From: Prochlorococcus marinus str. MIT 9107
Lineage (GTDB): Bacteria; Cyanobacteriota; Cyanobacteriia; PCC-6307; Cyanobiaceae
Reading direction: 5' to 3'
Assembly (NCBI RefSeq): GCF_000759855.1
Contig: NZ_JNAI01000002.1
Coordinates: 1 to 64,000, forward strand
Length of the DNA stretch: 64,000 nt
The notes below the pieces were generated by a model. It made no database searches, was not told where the DNA came from, and saw only the letters and a list, made by a program, of their open reading frames with translations. A program made the position numbers and the translations under genes. This document shows, one piece after another, positions 1 through 7,084 of this stretch; position 1 is the stretch's first letter; each line of letters begins with the position of its first letter.

Positions 1-121
1 ATATAAAGTCATTTTATATCTTGTTGTAAGCCTTGAGCGAACGCAATAATCTTTGGCCTAAATTTATCTTTAGCAAAAAACAATAAATCAACTAAATTTG
101 TTTATCAAGATAGTTTTTCAT

Positions 122-244
122 TCATAAGGTAATTTTTCTTATAGAAATTTTTTTTAAGTTCTTTAATAATAAAAGCAAATCTTTCTTAATTGCATCAATG
201 GCTTCTTTATACTTTTCAAGTTCAGCTATAAGCTTTCTTATCAA
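122..244 (-). CDS. Possible small coiled-coil protein (weak)
   Basis: A minus-strand reading frame open from 265 down to the TGA at 122-124 has no ATG. The best start is TTG at 244, giving about 40 residues. The composition is coding-like: charged and amphipathic (IAELEKYKEAIDAIKKDL), as in a short coiled coil, followed by a basic tail. It could be a real tiny gene with a TTG start or the remnant of a longer gene. I see no ribosome-binding site. Function unknown. Confidence 0.22.
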   Translation of the reverse strand: MIRKLIAELEKYKEAIDAIKKDLLLLLKNLKKISIRKITL

Positions 245-283
245 ATTATATTGACTTTCAATTTCTTAAGAAAAGAATTTTTC

Positions 284-316
284 AAAAAAAAAAAAAAAGA
301 GGGTTTTATCCCTCTA
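284..316 (-). terminator. Intrinsic terminator of the DUF3303-like gene
   Basis: On the minus strand a 6-bp stem (AGAGGG at 298-303 with CCCTCT at 310-315) is followed by a run of 15 T. It lies about 38 bases past the stop of the gene at 354-665. Confidence 0.85.
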
Positions 317-353
317 AGTTAGATCGACTGTCAATCATATGACAGATTAATTA

Positions 354-665
354 CTAATTCGAGGCTGCTGCAATTTGTTTATGGACGGAGAGAAATTCTT
401 GATCTGTTAAAACTGGAGTCACTTCAATTTCTACGCCAAAATTATCGACCCAGATATTACACCATTTCCAAATGTTCTGATGGTTTGAAGATTCAATTAT
501 TGCCCAACCATTAGCTCCTTCAGGATTTACAACTCGATTAACAACTTTAAACCCATCAAATTCATCACCTTCACATCCTGCTTCCACAAAACCCGCGAAA
601 GCTTCAGCCCCTTGCATATGACTTTCTTGATCTGGAAATTGCCAGTGTAAGAGGTATGATTGCAT
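354..665 (-). CDS. DUF3303-like small protein
   Basis: This 103-residue soluble protein begins MQSYLLHWQFPDQESH and carries the pattern GWAIIESSNHQNIWKW followed by VEIEVTPVLTDQEFL. That layout (a short beta-alpha fold with 'YLLHW...F' at the N terminus and a 'V.PVLTDQE' end) matches the DUF3303 proteins I recall from marine picocyanobacteria. No signal peptide or membrane segment is seen. The gene stands alone and has a strong terminator directly downstream. The biochemical role of the family is not established, so no function is proposed. Confidence 0.75.
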   Translation of the reverse strand: MQSYLLHWQFPDQESHMQGAEAFAGFVEAGCEGDEFDGFKVVNRVVNPEGANGWAIIESSNHQNIWKWCNIWVDNFGVEIEVTPVLTDQEFLSVHKQIAAASN

Positions 666-1291
666 AATAAAATTTTATTTTTTTAAATATTAATTATCAA
701 ATTAAAAAATTAAATAAAAAATCTTTAAATACTAATCAAAAAAGTAATTAAGAGTAAATAGCGAAAATAAGCAAAAAAAAAGACTCTTACGAGCCTAGGT
801 GATGGGGATTTCTATCATGACAAATTAAATAAAAACAAACAACCCCATCAATAGGTGATTTTTATTACTTACAAACACCATATGTAGTGCTAGGATTTTA
901 CAAAAGGCTGGGTGATGGGGATTATCCCGCTTTTTTTTAATTAGGGCGAAGCTAACGCCCTTTTTTTTATGGAAAAATTCACTTTAATCAATCAGGAAAG
1001 ATCGAGGATTAAAGTATTTTAAACTTTTGAAAACAGTTCAAAGCCCTCTTCTATCATTAATGCAATTTGGATTTCTTATAGTTATGTTTATAAGCGATCA
1101 ATTAATCCATTAATAAAACGCTCTAGGGTTTAATCATTGAAGAATCGAGAAAGGATATTAAAAAATTATTGGAGGATGGATGGGGAAACTTATAGATTCA
1201 ATAGTAATAAAATATTGAATAGGCACTTTACCTAAAATTTGACCTTATTAAAAAATAACTGCTCGATAAGCTTCAGAGTGGAGGAATATTT
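666..1291. other. Intergenic stretch with repeat-based hairpins and terminators
   Basis: I see no convincing gene here. A 13-base direct repeat (GGTGATGGGGATT) occurs at 798-810 and 911-923, and its complement CCCCATCA lies between them at 843-850. The second copy runs into a small GGGA/TCCC hairpin with a T run, and a stronger terminator follows at 943-968. The arrangement resembles an attenuator or a small RNA gene. Confidence 0.5.
943..968 (+). terminator. Intrinsic terminator
   Basis: Stem AGGGCG (943-948) pairs with CGCCCT (956-961), with a 7-base loop and then a T run to 968. No protein gene ends just upstream on the plus strand, so it probably ends a non-coding transcript from about 790 onward. 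Confidence 0.8.
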
Positions 1292-1408
1292 ATGAGAAAA
1301 GACATTTATTCGAATATTAAAGATTCAGAGGCTTTGCAAAGTTTTTTCGAATTCATAACTTTAATATCAGTAGTTAGGGAGTTGATTGCACAACAGCATG
1401 TTATGTAA
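1292..1408 (+). CDS. Possible 38-residue small protein
   Basis: The open frame of 38 codons starts MRKDIYSNIKDSEALQSF and ends ELIAQQHVM. A GGAGG ribosome-binding site about 8 bases before the ATG supports translation, which is rarer than chance for this base composition. The hydrophobic middle (FFEFITLISVV) is too short for a certain membrane helix. I do not recognise a family. Confidence 0.4.
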   Translation: MRKDIYSNIKDSEALQSFFEFITLISVVRELIAQQHVM

Positions 1409-1488
1409 GACATTTAGAACCAAAAAATATTGATTACCTTTTAATGTTTTTATAAGCAAAGCTGATCGATAATTGTTATATTTCGTTA

Positions 1489-1602
1489 ATGATACTTCCA
1501 CCTACTCAAGTTGTTTTTGGTCTATTGCTTTTTTCGATAGCAGTAGTGCTTATTTGGGATATTAGATACAATCCTTTTGGAGAGAAAGAAGATGAAATTT
1601 AA
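1489..1602 (+). CDS. Tiny single-helix membrane protein
   Basis: The 37-residue frame begins MILPPTQVVFGLLLF, continues as one hydrophobic helix (residues about 7-24) and ends with a charged tail (RYNPFGEKEDEI). This is the layout of the small one-helix proteins common in Prochlorococcus photosystem and unknown genes. It ends three bases before the convergent small gene at 1606-1722. No family recognised. Confidence 0.5.
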   Translation: MILPPTQVVFGLLLFSIAVVLIWDIRYNPFGEKEDEI

Positions 1603-1605
1603 TCT

Positions 1606-1722
1606 TTAACTAGGAAGCTGATTTGTTGGTGGTGCATGAAATTTCCTTTTCTTTCTTTTGAATCTTTTGTAAGCAAATAAAAAGCCTAATACTAATAATG
1701 GAAATATTATAGAGTTAATCAT
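1606..1722 (-). CDS. Tiny single-helix membrane protein
   Basis: The 38-residue frame begins MINSIIFPLLVLGFLFAY, one helix, then a strongly basic stretch (KRFKRKKRKFH) and PPTNQLPS. The positive-inside pattern suggests an N-out, C-in topology. It is convergent with the gene at 1489-1602, almost touching it. Function unknown. Confidence 0.5.
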   Translation of the reverse strand: MINSIIFPLLVLGFLFAYKRFKRKKRKFHAPPTNQLPS

Positions 1723-1904
1723 TTTAATTACTTTTATATATATAGAAGCAGATTTGGATTATAAATCAATGATCAAAATTAATTGCCTAAAAAAAGTATA
1801 TATTTGCCCATTTCTTAATTTTCAGATTGAATGTTAAATATTCAAAGCCTGCAAGCAATAACAAACCAACCGCACAACAATTTAACTCTTCAAAATAGGT
1901 ATGG

Positions 1905-2009
1905 CTACTTTTTCCTATTTCTCATTTGATATTGCAGGATAGCTTTTAAGTGTTGTACTTCTTTTTCTAAAGTATCAATTCTTTTTTCTAATTCTTTATT
2001 AGTAGCCAT
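1905..2009 (-). CDS. Short coiled-coil protein
   Basis: A 34-residue frame (MATNKELEKRIDTLEKEV then QHLKAILQYQMRNRKK) shows clear heptad spacing of L/I residues, so a short coiled coil is likely. It is preceded on the minus strand by an A/G-rich region that could act as ribosome-binding site. Small SlyX-like peptides of this kind are widespread, but I cannot assign it to a named family with certainty. Confidence 0.5.
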   Translation of the reverse strand: MATNKELEKRIDTLEKEVQHLKAILQYQMRNRKK

Positions 2010-2154
2010 ATTATTTGGGAGTAAAAAACCTTGATTTTTATATTATTAAAAAAGGGAACTTATTAACAATGACTTATTATAAATAAGTATTAGGACCTAT
2101 TGATAAGGATAATTTCTCCAGATATTTTAGGCAAAATATAAGTTTGGGGGATTT

Positions 2155-2396
2155 ATGAGTGGAGATTATGAGACACTAGAAATCAATCAACCAAAAATCT
2201 CATATTTTCAGAAAAGATCAGAAGATAATACAGAATGGTTAAATGATTTAATTAATAAAATTGAAGATATGAAAAACAACATATCCAAAGCTGCTTCAAA
2301 AAAAGAGAGCAAAAGGATTTAGATAAATTTGTAAAAGAGAATAGCTACAATGTCGAGCTAAAAGATGTATATTTAAGAGAAATTTATACGAAATAA
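2155..2396 (+). pseudogene. Small soluble protein gene, frameshifted in an A7 tract
   Basis: The first frame runs 2155-2322 (55 residues, MSGDYETLEINQPKISYF...). Its good charged, coding-like sequence breaks off at a run of seven A at about 2298-2304. In the next frame the sequence continues in coding style (EQKDLDKFVKENSYNVELK...) to a TAA at 2394-2396. Adding one A joins the two parts into an 80-residue protein. Either the gene is broken or the A tract is read by slippage. I do not recognise the family. Confidence 0.5.
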
Positions 2397-2450
2397 AGAA
2401 TATAAATGAGATCAAAATTTTTCCTCAATACAAATATTTAAGTTGAAGAG

Positions 2451-2672
2451 ATGCATATTATTCTTAGAAAATTAAAATTTTTTATTTTTTTCTTTTTCTT
2501 AAATTTAAATTTCAATTTTTTTTTACATGCCCATATGAGAGGCATATTTTCTTATGAACAAGACGCTGCAAAAAGATCCTTAGAACTTGGTTGCGAAGGT
2601 ACACATAAGAATCAAGATAAATGGCTCCCATGCGAAAACGAGAAAGAATTGCATAAGTACTTAAGAAAATAA
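2451..2672 (+). CDS. Secreted DUF3721-like small protein
   Basis: The 73-residue product begins with a signal peptide or membrane anchor (residues 1-27, FFIFFFFLNLNFNFFLHA). A mature part follows with the pattern EQDAAKRSLELGCEGTHKNQ and DKWLPCENE. The 'A...A..LGC.GTHK..D.W.PC' pattern with two cysteines matches the DUF3721 domain I recall, a putative metal-binding motif of marine cyanobacteria and their phages. The next gene starts immediately after the stop codon (TAA then ATG), so the two are probably co-translated. Confidence 0.65.
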   Translation: MHIILRKLKFFIFFFFLNLNFNFFLHAHMRGIFSYEQDAAKRSLELGCEGTHKNQDKWLPCENEKELHKYLRK

Positions 2673-2933
2673 ATGAAAAAATTGAAATCAAGAGACAGGG
2701 AAATACATAGAAAAGTAGCTTCAATATCTGCAATCCCTCTACTAGTTACTATTGTATCTGGGACTATCTATAGTTTTCTTCAACCCTTAGGAATAGATGC
2801 TTTTTGGTTGATCAAATGGCACACAGGGAATTTTGGGATGATAAATTTGCAGCCTTTTTATTCAATATTTCTTGGTATTGCATCTATAATTTCACTAATA
2901 TTTGGCATTAAACTTTTAAAAAGAAACTATTAA
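2673..2933 (+). CDS. PepSY-associated-like membrane protein
   Basis: The 86-residue product starts directly after the upstream stop. It has a charged N terminus (KKLKSRDREIHRK), a helix at about 17-37 (SISAIPLLVTIVSGTIYSF), a loop with IKWHTGNFG, and a second helix at about 58-80. The HRK...GTIYSFL and WHTG...QPFYS pattern resembles short PepSY-TM proteins of picocyanobacteria. Those are often linked to redox or metal handling at the membrane, but the role here is inferred from resemblance only. Confidence 0.55.
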   Translation: MKKLKSRDREIHRKVASISAIPLLVTIVSGTIYSFLQPLGIDAFWLIKWHTGNFGMINLQPFYSIFLGIASIISLIFGIKLLKRNY

Positions 2934-2962
2934 GTTAGGTTTAAAATATTTTAAGAATTTAT

Positions 2963-3034
2963 TTATTTAATATTATTTGCTCCACCGCTTACTAAGAAAA
3001 TAATAACTCCAAGTGCCATAGTGGCTACCCCCAT
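2963..3034 (-). CDS. Possible 23-residue membrane peptide
   Basis: The frame encodes MGVATMALGVIIFLVSGG plus ANNIK, a single hydrophobic helix. There is a stop three codons upstream of the ATG and no clear ribosome-binding site. The amino-acid pattern looks selected rather than random, but at this length chance cannot be excluded. Confidence 0.35.
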   Translation of the reverse strand: MGVATMALGVIIFLVSGGANNIK

Positions 3035-3098
3035 ATAAGGCTATTTTTTATTCTTGATTTAGTAATTGGAAGCTATTAAAAATAATGTTCATATTTAT

Positions 3099-3176
3099 TT
3101 AGTTCATCTTCTTTTTTCTAGATGGCGAATCCAACTCTTTACTTCTTTTAGCCCCGACCATAATCTTTAAATCCAT
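3099..3176 (-). CDS. Possible 25-residue basic peptide
   Basis: The frame MDLKIMVGAKRSKELDSPSR plus KKKMN is short, basic and soluble. It sits between two other tiny minus-strand frames. No family recognised; low confidence because of size. Confidence 0.25.
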   Translation of the reverse strand: MDLKIMVGAKRSKELDSPSRKKKMN

Positions 3177-3262
3177 TAATAATCAAATATAAAAAATTAA
3201 TTTCTACTATTGCGAGTCAATATTAGTTAAAAAAACCTCATAAAAAAGAGATTATTTACAAT

Positions 3263-3409
3263 TTATTTAGCCTTCTTCAAATATAGATTCTTTGTATTTG
3301 CCTGATCTGATGTAAACAACAAAATCAGTATGGTTCCAACTAAAAATGAAAAAATCATCGTTAAACCTAAAACTTCCACCACTTCATTAGGTAGATAATT
3401 TACAAACAT
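3263..3409 (-). CDS. Small single-helix membrane protein
   Basis: The 48-residue product starts MFVNYLPNEVVEVLGLT, has one helix (residues about 14-33, LTMIFSFLVGTILILLF) and a charged tail (TSDQANTKNLYLKKAK). Length and layout match one-helix accessory proteins of photosynthetic membranes, but I do not recognise it as any named subunit. Confidence 0.5.
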   Translation of the reverse strand: MFVNYLPNEVVEVLGLTMIFSFLVGTILILLFTSDQANTKNLYLKKAK

Positions 3410-3563
3410 AATAAATAGATCACTTACATTAAACCTAGCAATTGTATTTATTATGTAAAGTAAATATTCTTCTTTAAATTTCGCAAGAAACTTAGAAAGG
3501 ATTCCAAATCTTTATCAAATTTTTATTAGGTTTGAATAATATTTTTGCTCTTATACAATTTTC

Positions 3564-3854
3564 TTACTTAGCTATTCCTATTTTCTTAAGCAACTTCAGG
3601 TAAGGTAAAGCCCAATTCCCAAAGGTAAAAGATATTGTCGTATTTCTTGTGCTTGGAAATAATGTTTTAAAACATCGAGAAGCTATTTTTGAGAATAGTT
3701 TGAGAGTTTTTGCTTCTAAAGAATTGATATACAATTTTTTTTGAACACCTCTTTCTTTCTTCTGAGGCAAATAATTTTCTACAAACCATAAGAATTGATC
3801 TAACTTTGATTTGTTGGGTGAGTCTTTAAATTGTTTAGATTTAACTTGAAACAT
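3564..3854 (-). CDS. Hypothetical basic protein
   Basis: The 96-residue protein is lysine-rich and soluble (MFQVKSKQFKDSPNKSKLDQ at the start, LKLLKKIGIAK at the end) and has no membrane helix. The mix of F, L, K and S residues looks coding. It ends in helix-like amphipathic segments. No motif or family recognised. It lies alone between two small minus-strand genes. Confidence 0.5.
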   Translation of the reverse strand: MFQVKSKQFKDSPNKSKLDQFLWFVENYLPQKKERGVQKKLYINSLEAKTLKLFSKIASRCFKTLFPSTRNTTISFTFGNWALPYLKLLKKIGIAK

Positions 3855-3994
3855 GTTTATTTAGCTCTTAACTCCTTAATTAAATTTGCCATTTATATAT
3901 TGAAGGCAATAGTAAAAAAATCAATCTTAGGTTCTTTTAATAATTAGGCTTCAGGAGTAATGACTTATTCAGATTTCTTAAAAAAAGATATCTT

Positions 3995-4025
3995 AAAAAA
4001 GAGAGGGTAGAAACCCTCTCTTTTT
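3995..4025 (-). terminator. Bidirectional intrinsic terminator
   Basis: An 8-bp stem (GAGAGGGT 4001-4008 with ACCCTCTC 4013-4020), a 4-base loop, an A run on the left and a T run on the right. On the minus strand it ends the gene at 4047-4217. Confidence 0.85.
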
Positions 4026-4046
4026 GATCAGTCATAAAATAAGAAT

Positions 4047-4217
4047 TTAGTTTTTAGAATCTTTGAATTTCATTTCTTTTTGTGCTTGCCAGATTCTTTC
4101 TTCAAAGACTGATCTTCTATATGGAGTAACTCTTCCATTTTTAGTTGCCAAAAGCTGTGCTTCATAAAGCCTATTGGCTCTGTTAATTTTTTCTCTTATT
4201 TGTAAGAGGTTATTCAT
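4047..4217 (-). CDS. Small basic hypothetical protein
   Basis: The 56-residue product (MNNLLQIREKINRANRLYEA, then ATKNGRVTPYRRSVFEERIW, ending EMKFKDSKN) is helical and rich in R and K, with a possible nucleic-acid or protein contact surface. It is followed at once by a strong terminator, which supports a real, independently transcribed gene. Family not recognised. Confidence 0.55.
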   Translation of the reverse strand: MNNLLQIREKINRANRLYEAQLLATKNGRVTPYRRSVFEERIWQAQKEMKFKDSKN

Positions 4218-4503
4218 GGTATTATGCAGTTAATGAGAATCCCGTTCCCTATTCCCATGTCATGCGTCCAGATATATAAAATTGGATGAACGTCTATAAA
4301 GAATAACATCTCCAAAGAATTTATGCGAGAGTAATTTTTACTAATTTTTTATAAGCCCAAAATAGTAATGAATGTAAAAATTAATCTCTTTTATTTTAAG
4401 TTTTTAATTTAAAAATTATCCTAAACTTAAATTCAAAAATTATGAGTTTCAGAAAAATTTTAAGAATCAATTTTTTAATAGATTTTTTTCTATATCAAGT
4501 AGA

Positions 4504-4779
4504 TTAGGATAAGAAGATTGTCTGGGAACCATCATTATTATCTTTTACCAATATTTGTTTATCTGGAAAAATTTCTGATAATATTCTTTTCAAATTAGAA
4601 TTATCTGAAGGAATTATATTATTCATATTGTTTGAATTAATTCTCCAATTTTCATCTACAAATAGTTCTTTAGCATCATTATTTTTTTTTTCAATGGAAG
4701 CGGCATTTAGAATATTAAGTAACAATTCAGAATTATAATCTCTTTCATTTTTAGAGTTCTCTTTGAAGTTTTCAATCAT
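4504..4779 (-). CDS. Hypothetical acidic/Asn-rich protein
   Basis: The 91-residue soluble protein is rich in N, E, K and S (MIENFKENSKNERDYNSELL). Its C-terminal part (LKRILSEIFPDKQILVKDNN, then DGSQTIFLS) looks like a small beta hairpin. No signal peptide, helix or known motif is seen. The flanks of 285 and 115 bases hold nothing else I can support, apart from an A-rich run at 4858-4876. Confidence 0.45.
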   Translation of the reverse strand: MIENFKENSKNERDYNSELLLNILNAASIEKKNNDAKELFVDENWRINSNNMNNIIPSDNSNLKRILSEIFPDKQILVKDNNDGSQTIFLS

Positions 4780-4894
4780 TCTTAAGAAAGCTTATGTTTC
4801 TAAATCTTGATAGAAAATTTTTGTGAATACAAGGTATTAATTACCTAAAAATTTCTAAAAAAAAAAAAAAAAAAAGGGTTAATTATAATCTTTT

Positions 4895-5101
4895 TCATGG
4901 CAAAAACTTAATATTAAAAATTGCTAGAGAACGATAATAAATAAAGATGAACAAATCATTTACACCTTTTATTAACTTGTTAATTTTCAAATAAGAGATA
5001 ATTAAAGTAATGCCAAGAGTAATCAACAAAAAAATCAGATTTTTGAGATGGTTGAACTCCGGAATGATATTACCTTTTCTCTTTATGGCAACTACTTCCA
5101 C
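4895..5101 (-). CDS. Hypothetical one-helix membrane protein
   Basis: The 68-residue frame has a basic N terminus (MEVVAIKRKGNIIPEFNH), a strong helix at about 22-41 (NLIFLLITLGITLIISYLKI) and a second, weaker hydrophobic stretch at about 48-63. Coding quality is moderate, because A/T-rich DNA easily yields such hydrophobic frames. No family recognised. Confidence 0.35.
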   Translation of the reverse strand: MEVVAIKRKGNIIPEFNHLKNLIFLLITLGITLIISYLKINKLIKGVNDLFIFIYYRSLAIFNIKFLP

Positions 5102-5150
5102 TATCCTTCTTTATGTTTTTTTATTTATTCTTATAAAATAGTTTCTTAAT

Positions 5151-5285
5151 TTATGCAGCTAAGTTTTCCTCTAATTTTGTCCTGATAATCGCAGCTTTTT
5201 TTAATAAACTAACTACTTCTTTTCTTCCAACGGCTTGATCAGCTTGACGCATTATTTCAGCATATTTTTTATTTATTTTTTTCAT
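5151..5285 (-). CDS. Small helical hypothetical protein
   Basis: The 44-residue product (MKKINKKYAEIMRQADQAVG, then RKEVVSLLKKAAIIRTKLEE, NLAA) is a strongly amphipathic helix pair with the look of a conserved Prochlorococcus small protein. Its codon usage is clean and there is no hydrophobic helix. Function unknown. Confidence 0.55.
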   Translation of the reverse strand: MKKINKKYAEIMRQADQAVGRKEVVSLLKKAAIIRTKLEENLAA

Positions 5286-5470
5286 AAAAGTTTTATATTA
5301 AACCAAAATTACAACAAGTTCAGAGGGTGTCAATCGTAAATAATTCTCATATTTGTATATTTCTGTATATTTATTCGAGCACTTGATTCTCTTTAAATTG
5401 ATAATTCCAAATAAGCGTAAAAAATTTAAATCCATCGAGAAATTCTTATTAAATTAACAAAATGTTATTA

Positions 5471-5686
5471 CTAAGCAATCTTAAAGGATTTAAAAACATA
5501 AATTAATCCTCCTATTAGGATCAGTATTGCAGCTCCATAAAAAAGAAAAGGAATAATTGGATATTTATATAATGTAGACCTAACTTTTTGTTGTATGGCT
5601 TTCTTATCGAGTTGAGGCACCTTTATATCTTTAGTTTTTTCTCTCGGTGGAATTCCTAGATTTTTTCTTCTTTTTGCTTCTCCCAT
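5471..5686 (-). CDS. DUF2839 family membrane protein
   Basis: I chose the ATG at 5686 because the protein then begins MGEAKRRKNLGIPPREKTKD, the hallmark start of the cyanobacterial DUF2839 family. That start also falls two bases after the stop of the upstream gene. The product is 71 residues: a basic N-terminal half, then one membrane helix (residues about 43-66, IIPFLFYGAAILILIGGLIY). It is the last gene of a three-gene minus-strand operon (5471-6191). Family function is unknown. Confidence 0.75.
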   Translation of the reverse strand: MGEAKRRKNLGIPPREKTKDIKVPQLDKKAIQQKVRSTLYKYPIIPFLFYGAAILILIGGLIYVFKSFKIA

Positions 5687-5688
5687 AA

Positions 5689-5919
5689 TTAATACTGAGG
5701 CATACCAATACATTTTAAATAATTATTATCAGCTAGATCTAAAATCAGATCCCATTCTTCAAGAGATATTCCTAAAGGATTTTTAAAATCTTTTTCAAAT
5801 TTGTTCATACATCTTTTTTCAATATTTTCTAAAGAATTATAATTTAGTAAAAAATTAATACTCAAATACGAAAATGAGAAAAAAGCTATTAATATCCAAA
5901 TAATTCTTAACCTATTCAT
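5689..5919 (-). CDS. Hypothetical secreted or anchored small protein
   Basis: Starting at the ATG at 5919, which overlaps the upstream stop as ATGA, the product has 76 residues. It has an N-terminal signal anchor (IIWILIAFFSFSYLSINF) and a soluble part with ENIEKRCMNKFEKDFKNP and NNYLKCIGMPQY. Two cysteines could form a disulfide outside the membrane. The stop/start overlap implies translational coupling to the DUF3764-like gene. Family not recognised. Confidence 0.55.
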   Translation of the reverse strand: MNRLRIIWILIAFFSFSYLSINFLLNYNSLENIEKRCMNKFEKDFKNPLGISLEEWDLILDLADNNYLKCIGMPQY

Positions 5920-6191
5920 ATCCAAGAAGATTCTTCCATAGTTGAAAAATCAACTTTGTGACTTTTGATCCACTCACTATTTGCTTGGACAAACTTTTGA
6001 ATATTTCCTTCCGGAGCCTGGTGTATACATATCACTTTTTTGGGATCATCCATACAGAGACCTCTAAAAAGGGGCTTAATATCAAATTCGGAATGTCTTC
6101 TTTGTGCTTCTTGGCTATCAAAAATTTTTACCCATTCTTCAAATGTACTTTCAATTCTAAAAGAAATTACAGTGGTTATGATTCTAGACAT
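5916..6191 (-). CDS. DUF3764-like protein
   Basis: The 91-residue product from the ATG at 6191 begins MSRIITTVISFRIESTFEEW. It carries VKIFDSQEAQRRHSEFDIKP and, after a Gly-Leu turn, DDPKKVICIHQAPEGNIQKF. This fold of short strands and helices, with 'TFEEWVKIFDS' near the N terminus, fits the DUF3764 family as I recall it in marine picocyanobacteria. It heads the three-gene operon and overlaps its downstream neighbour by four bases. A second, broken family member lies at 11883-12098. No known activity. Confidence 0.65.
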   Translation of the reverse strand: MSRIITTVISFRIESTFEEWVKIFDSQEAQRRHSEFDIKPLFRGLCMDDPKKVICIHQAPEGNIQKFVQANSEWIKSHKVDFSTMEESSWI

Positions 6192-6399
6192 AAAATACAA
6201 GTAAATTATTATTAATTCTACAATTTATATTAAAAATCTCAATTATTAAAACCAACTAATTTTTAAAAACAAGGTATTTGAAAAAATATGAAGCCAAAAT
6301 TTTTAAATAAGTTAATTAATTGTAATCCTGTAAAAGCTATATTATTTACCAATTAAATACTATATTAATAGAAACAAATTAGTTATCAGTAAATAATAT

Positions 6400-6810
6400 C
6401 TAATTAAAAGGTGAAGTATTATTCGTAGGAGCTATTAATAGTATTTCAAAAAGTATTCCAGTTAAGGCAATTGGTAAAACCCAAATACCAATAAATCTAT
6501 GATCAAAAAATCTCAAATGATCTTCACCCTTGAAAACGTTTTGTAAAGCAGTAAATAGAGTTTCTGGTTGCTTATAGGATGGACCATTTTCAGAAGGAGA
6601 ATATGGCTTAACAAATGCGGATGCATTATAAAACTTCGCAATCTTTCGAATAAAGTAAATTGGTAAAACCCATATAGCAACAAATCTTCCTCCTAACCAT
6701 TGCCTCGCATTAGGAAGGGAATATTCTTTTATAGATTTATTATCTGGCATTCCAGACTCTAAATCTTTATAGATATTTTCTAAGGAATTATTATTAGATT
6801 TATTAATCAT
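6400..6810 (-). CDS. Two-helix membrane protein with an internal repeat
   Basis: The 136-residue protein has a polar N-terminal third and then two copies of the motif RF[V/I][A/G]IWVLPI, at residues 42-51 and 105-114. Each begins a membrane helix. The second helix (about 107-128) ends FEILLIAPTN, recalling the small one-helix photosystem I subunits, but I cannot match a named subunit. It lies downstream of two RNA-like elements and near other photosystem-like small genes. It probably arose by internal duplication of a one-helix unit. Function unknown; thylakoid location is inferred. Confidence 0.5.
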   Translation of the reverse strand: MINKSNNNSLENIYKDLESGMPDNKSIKEYSLPNARQWLGGRFVAIWVLPIYFIRKIAKFYNASAFVKPYSPSENGPSYKQPETLFTALQNVFKGEDHLRFFDHRFIGIWVLPIALTGILFEILLIAPTNNTSPFN

Positions 6811-6869
6811 TAAGTTTGCCGATGTAATTTATTAAATTCTAATATAATAATTTATCTAAAAGTTAAATA

Positions 6870-7000
6870 ATTAATAAAAATATTCTTAACTACAAAAATA
6901 ACTAAAACGTAGTTAAGAATATTTTCTTTGGCTAGGTTCATAAAGACGGATTGTAAACCGTTGCAGATTCGCCAAACATCTACATATTATTTATAAATAA
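6870..7000 (-). ncRNA. Candidate small structured RNA, copy A
   Basis: On the minus strand the element opens with a hairpin, GTAGAT-loop-ATCTGC (6983 to 6963, 9-base loop GTTTGGCGA). It continues through CGGTTT...GAACCT and ends in a perfect 17-bp stem (6909-6925 with 6877-6893) followed by a T-rich stretch. A TATAAATAAT sequence lies just before the first hairpin and could be a -10 box. The same order of parts is found in copy B at 7085-7215. Exact ends are estimates. Confidence 0.5.
6877..6925 (-). terminator. Perfect 17-bp hairpin ending RNA candidate A
   Basis: AAAATATTCTTAACTAC (6877-6893) pairs exactly with GTAGTTAAGAATATTTT (6909-6925) across a 15-base loop. T-rich flanks on both sides make it a plausible bidirectional terminator. 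It lies 67 bases upstream of the gene starting at 6810. Confidence 0.7.
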
Positions 7001-7084
7001 AAAACTATTTTTTTTAAAGTAAATAATATACACAATAGTGAATAAATTTTAATACAGAATTCTGATTTAATATTTGAACTTCTT

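Noticed and set aside
6935-6985. Plus-strand GACGGATTGTAAACCGTTGCAG looks somewhat like a tRNA-Tyr anticodon arm
   Set aside because: The anticodon stem would need an 8-base loop, there is no T-arm or acceptor stem, and the paralogous copy B does not share the tRNA-like part. The minus-strand RNA model explains both copies better.
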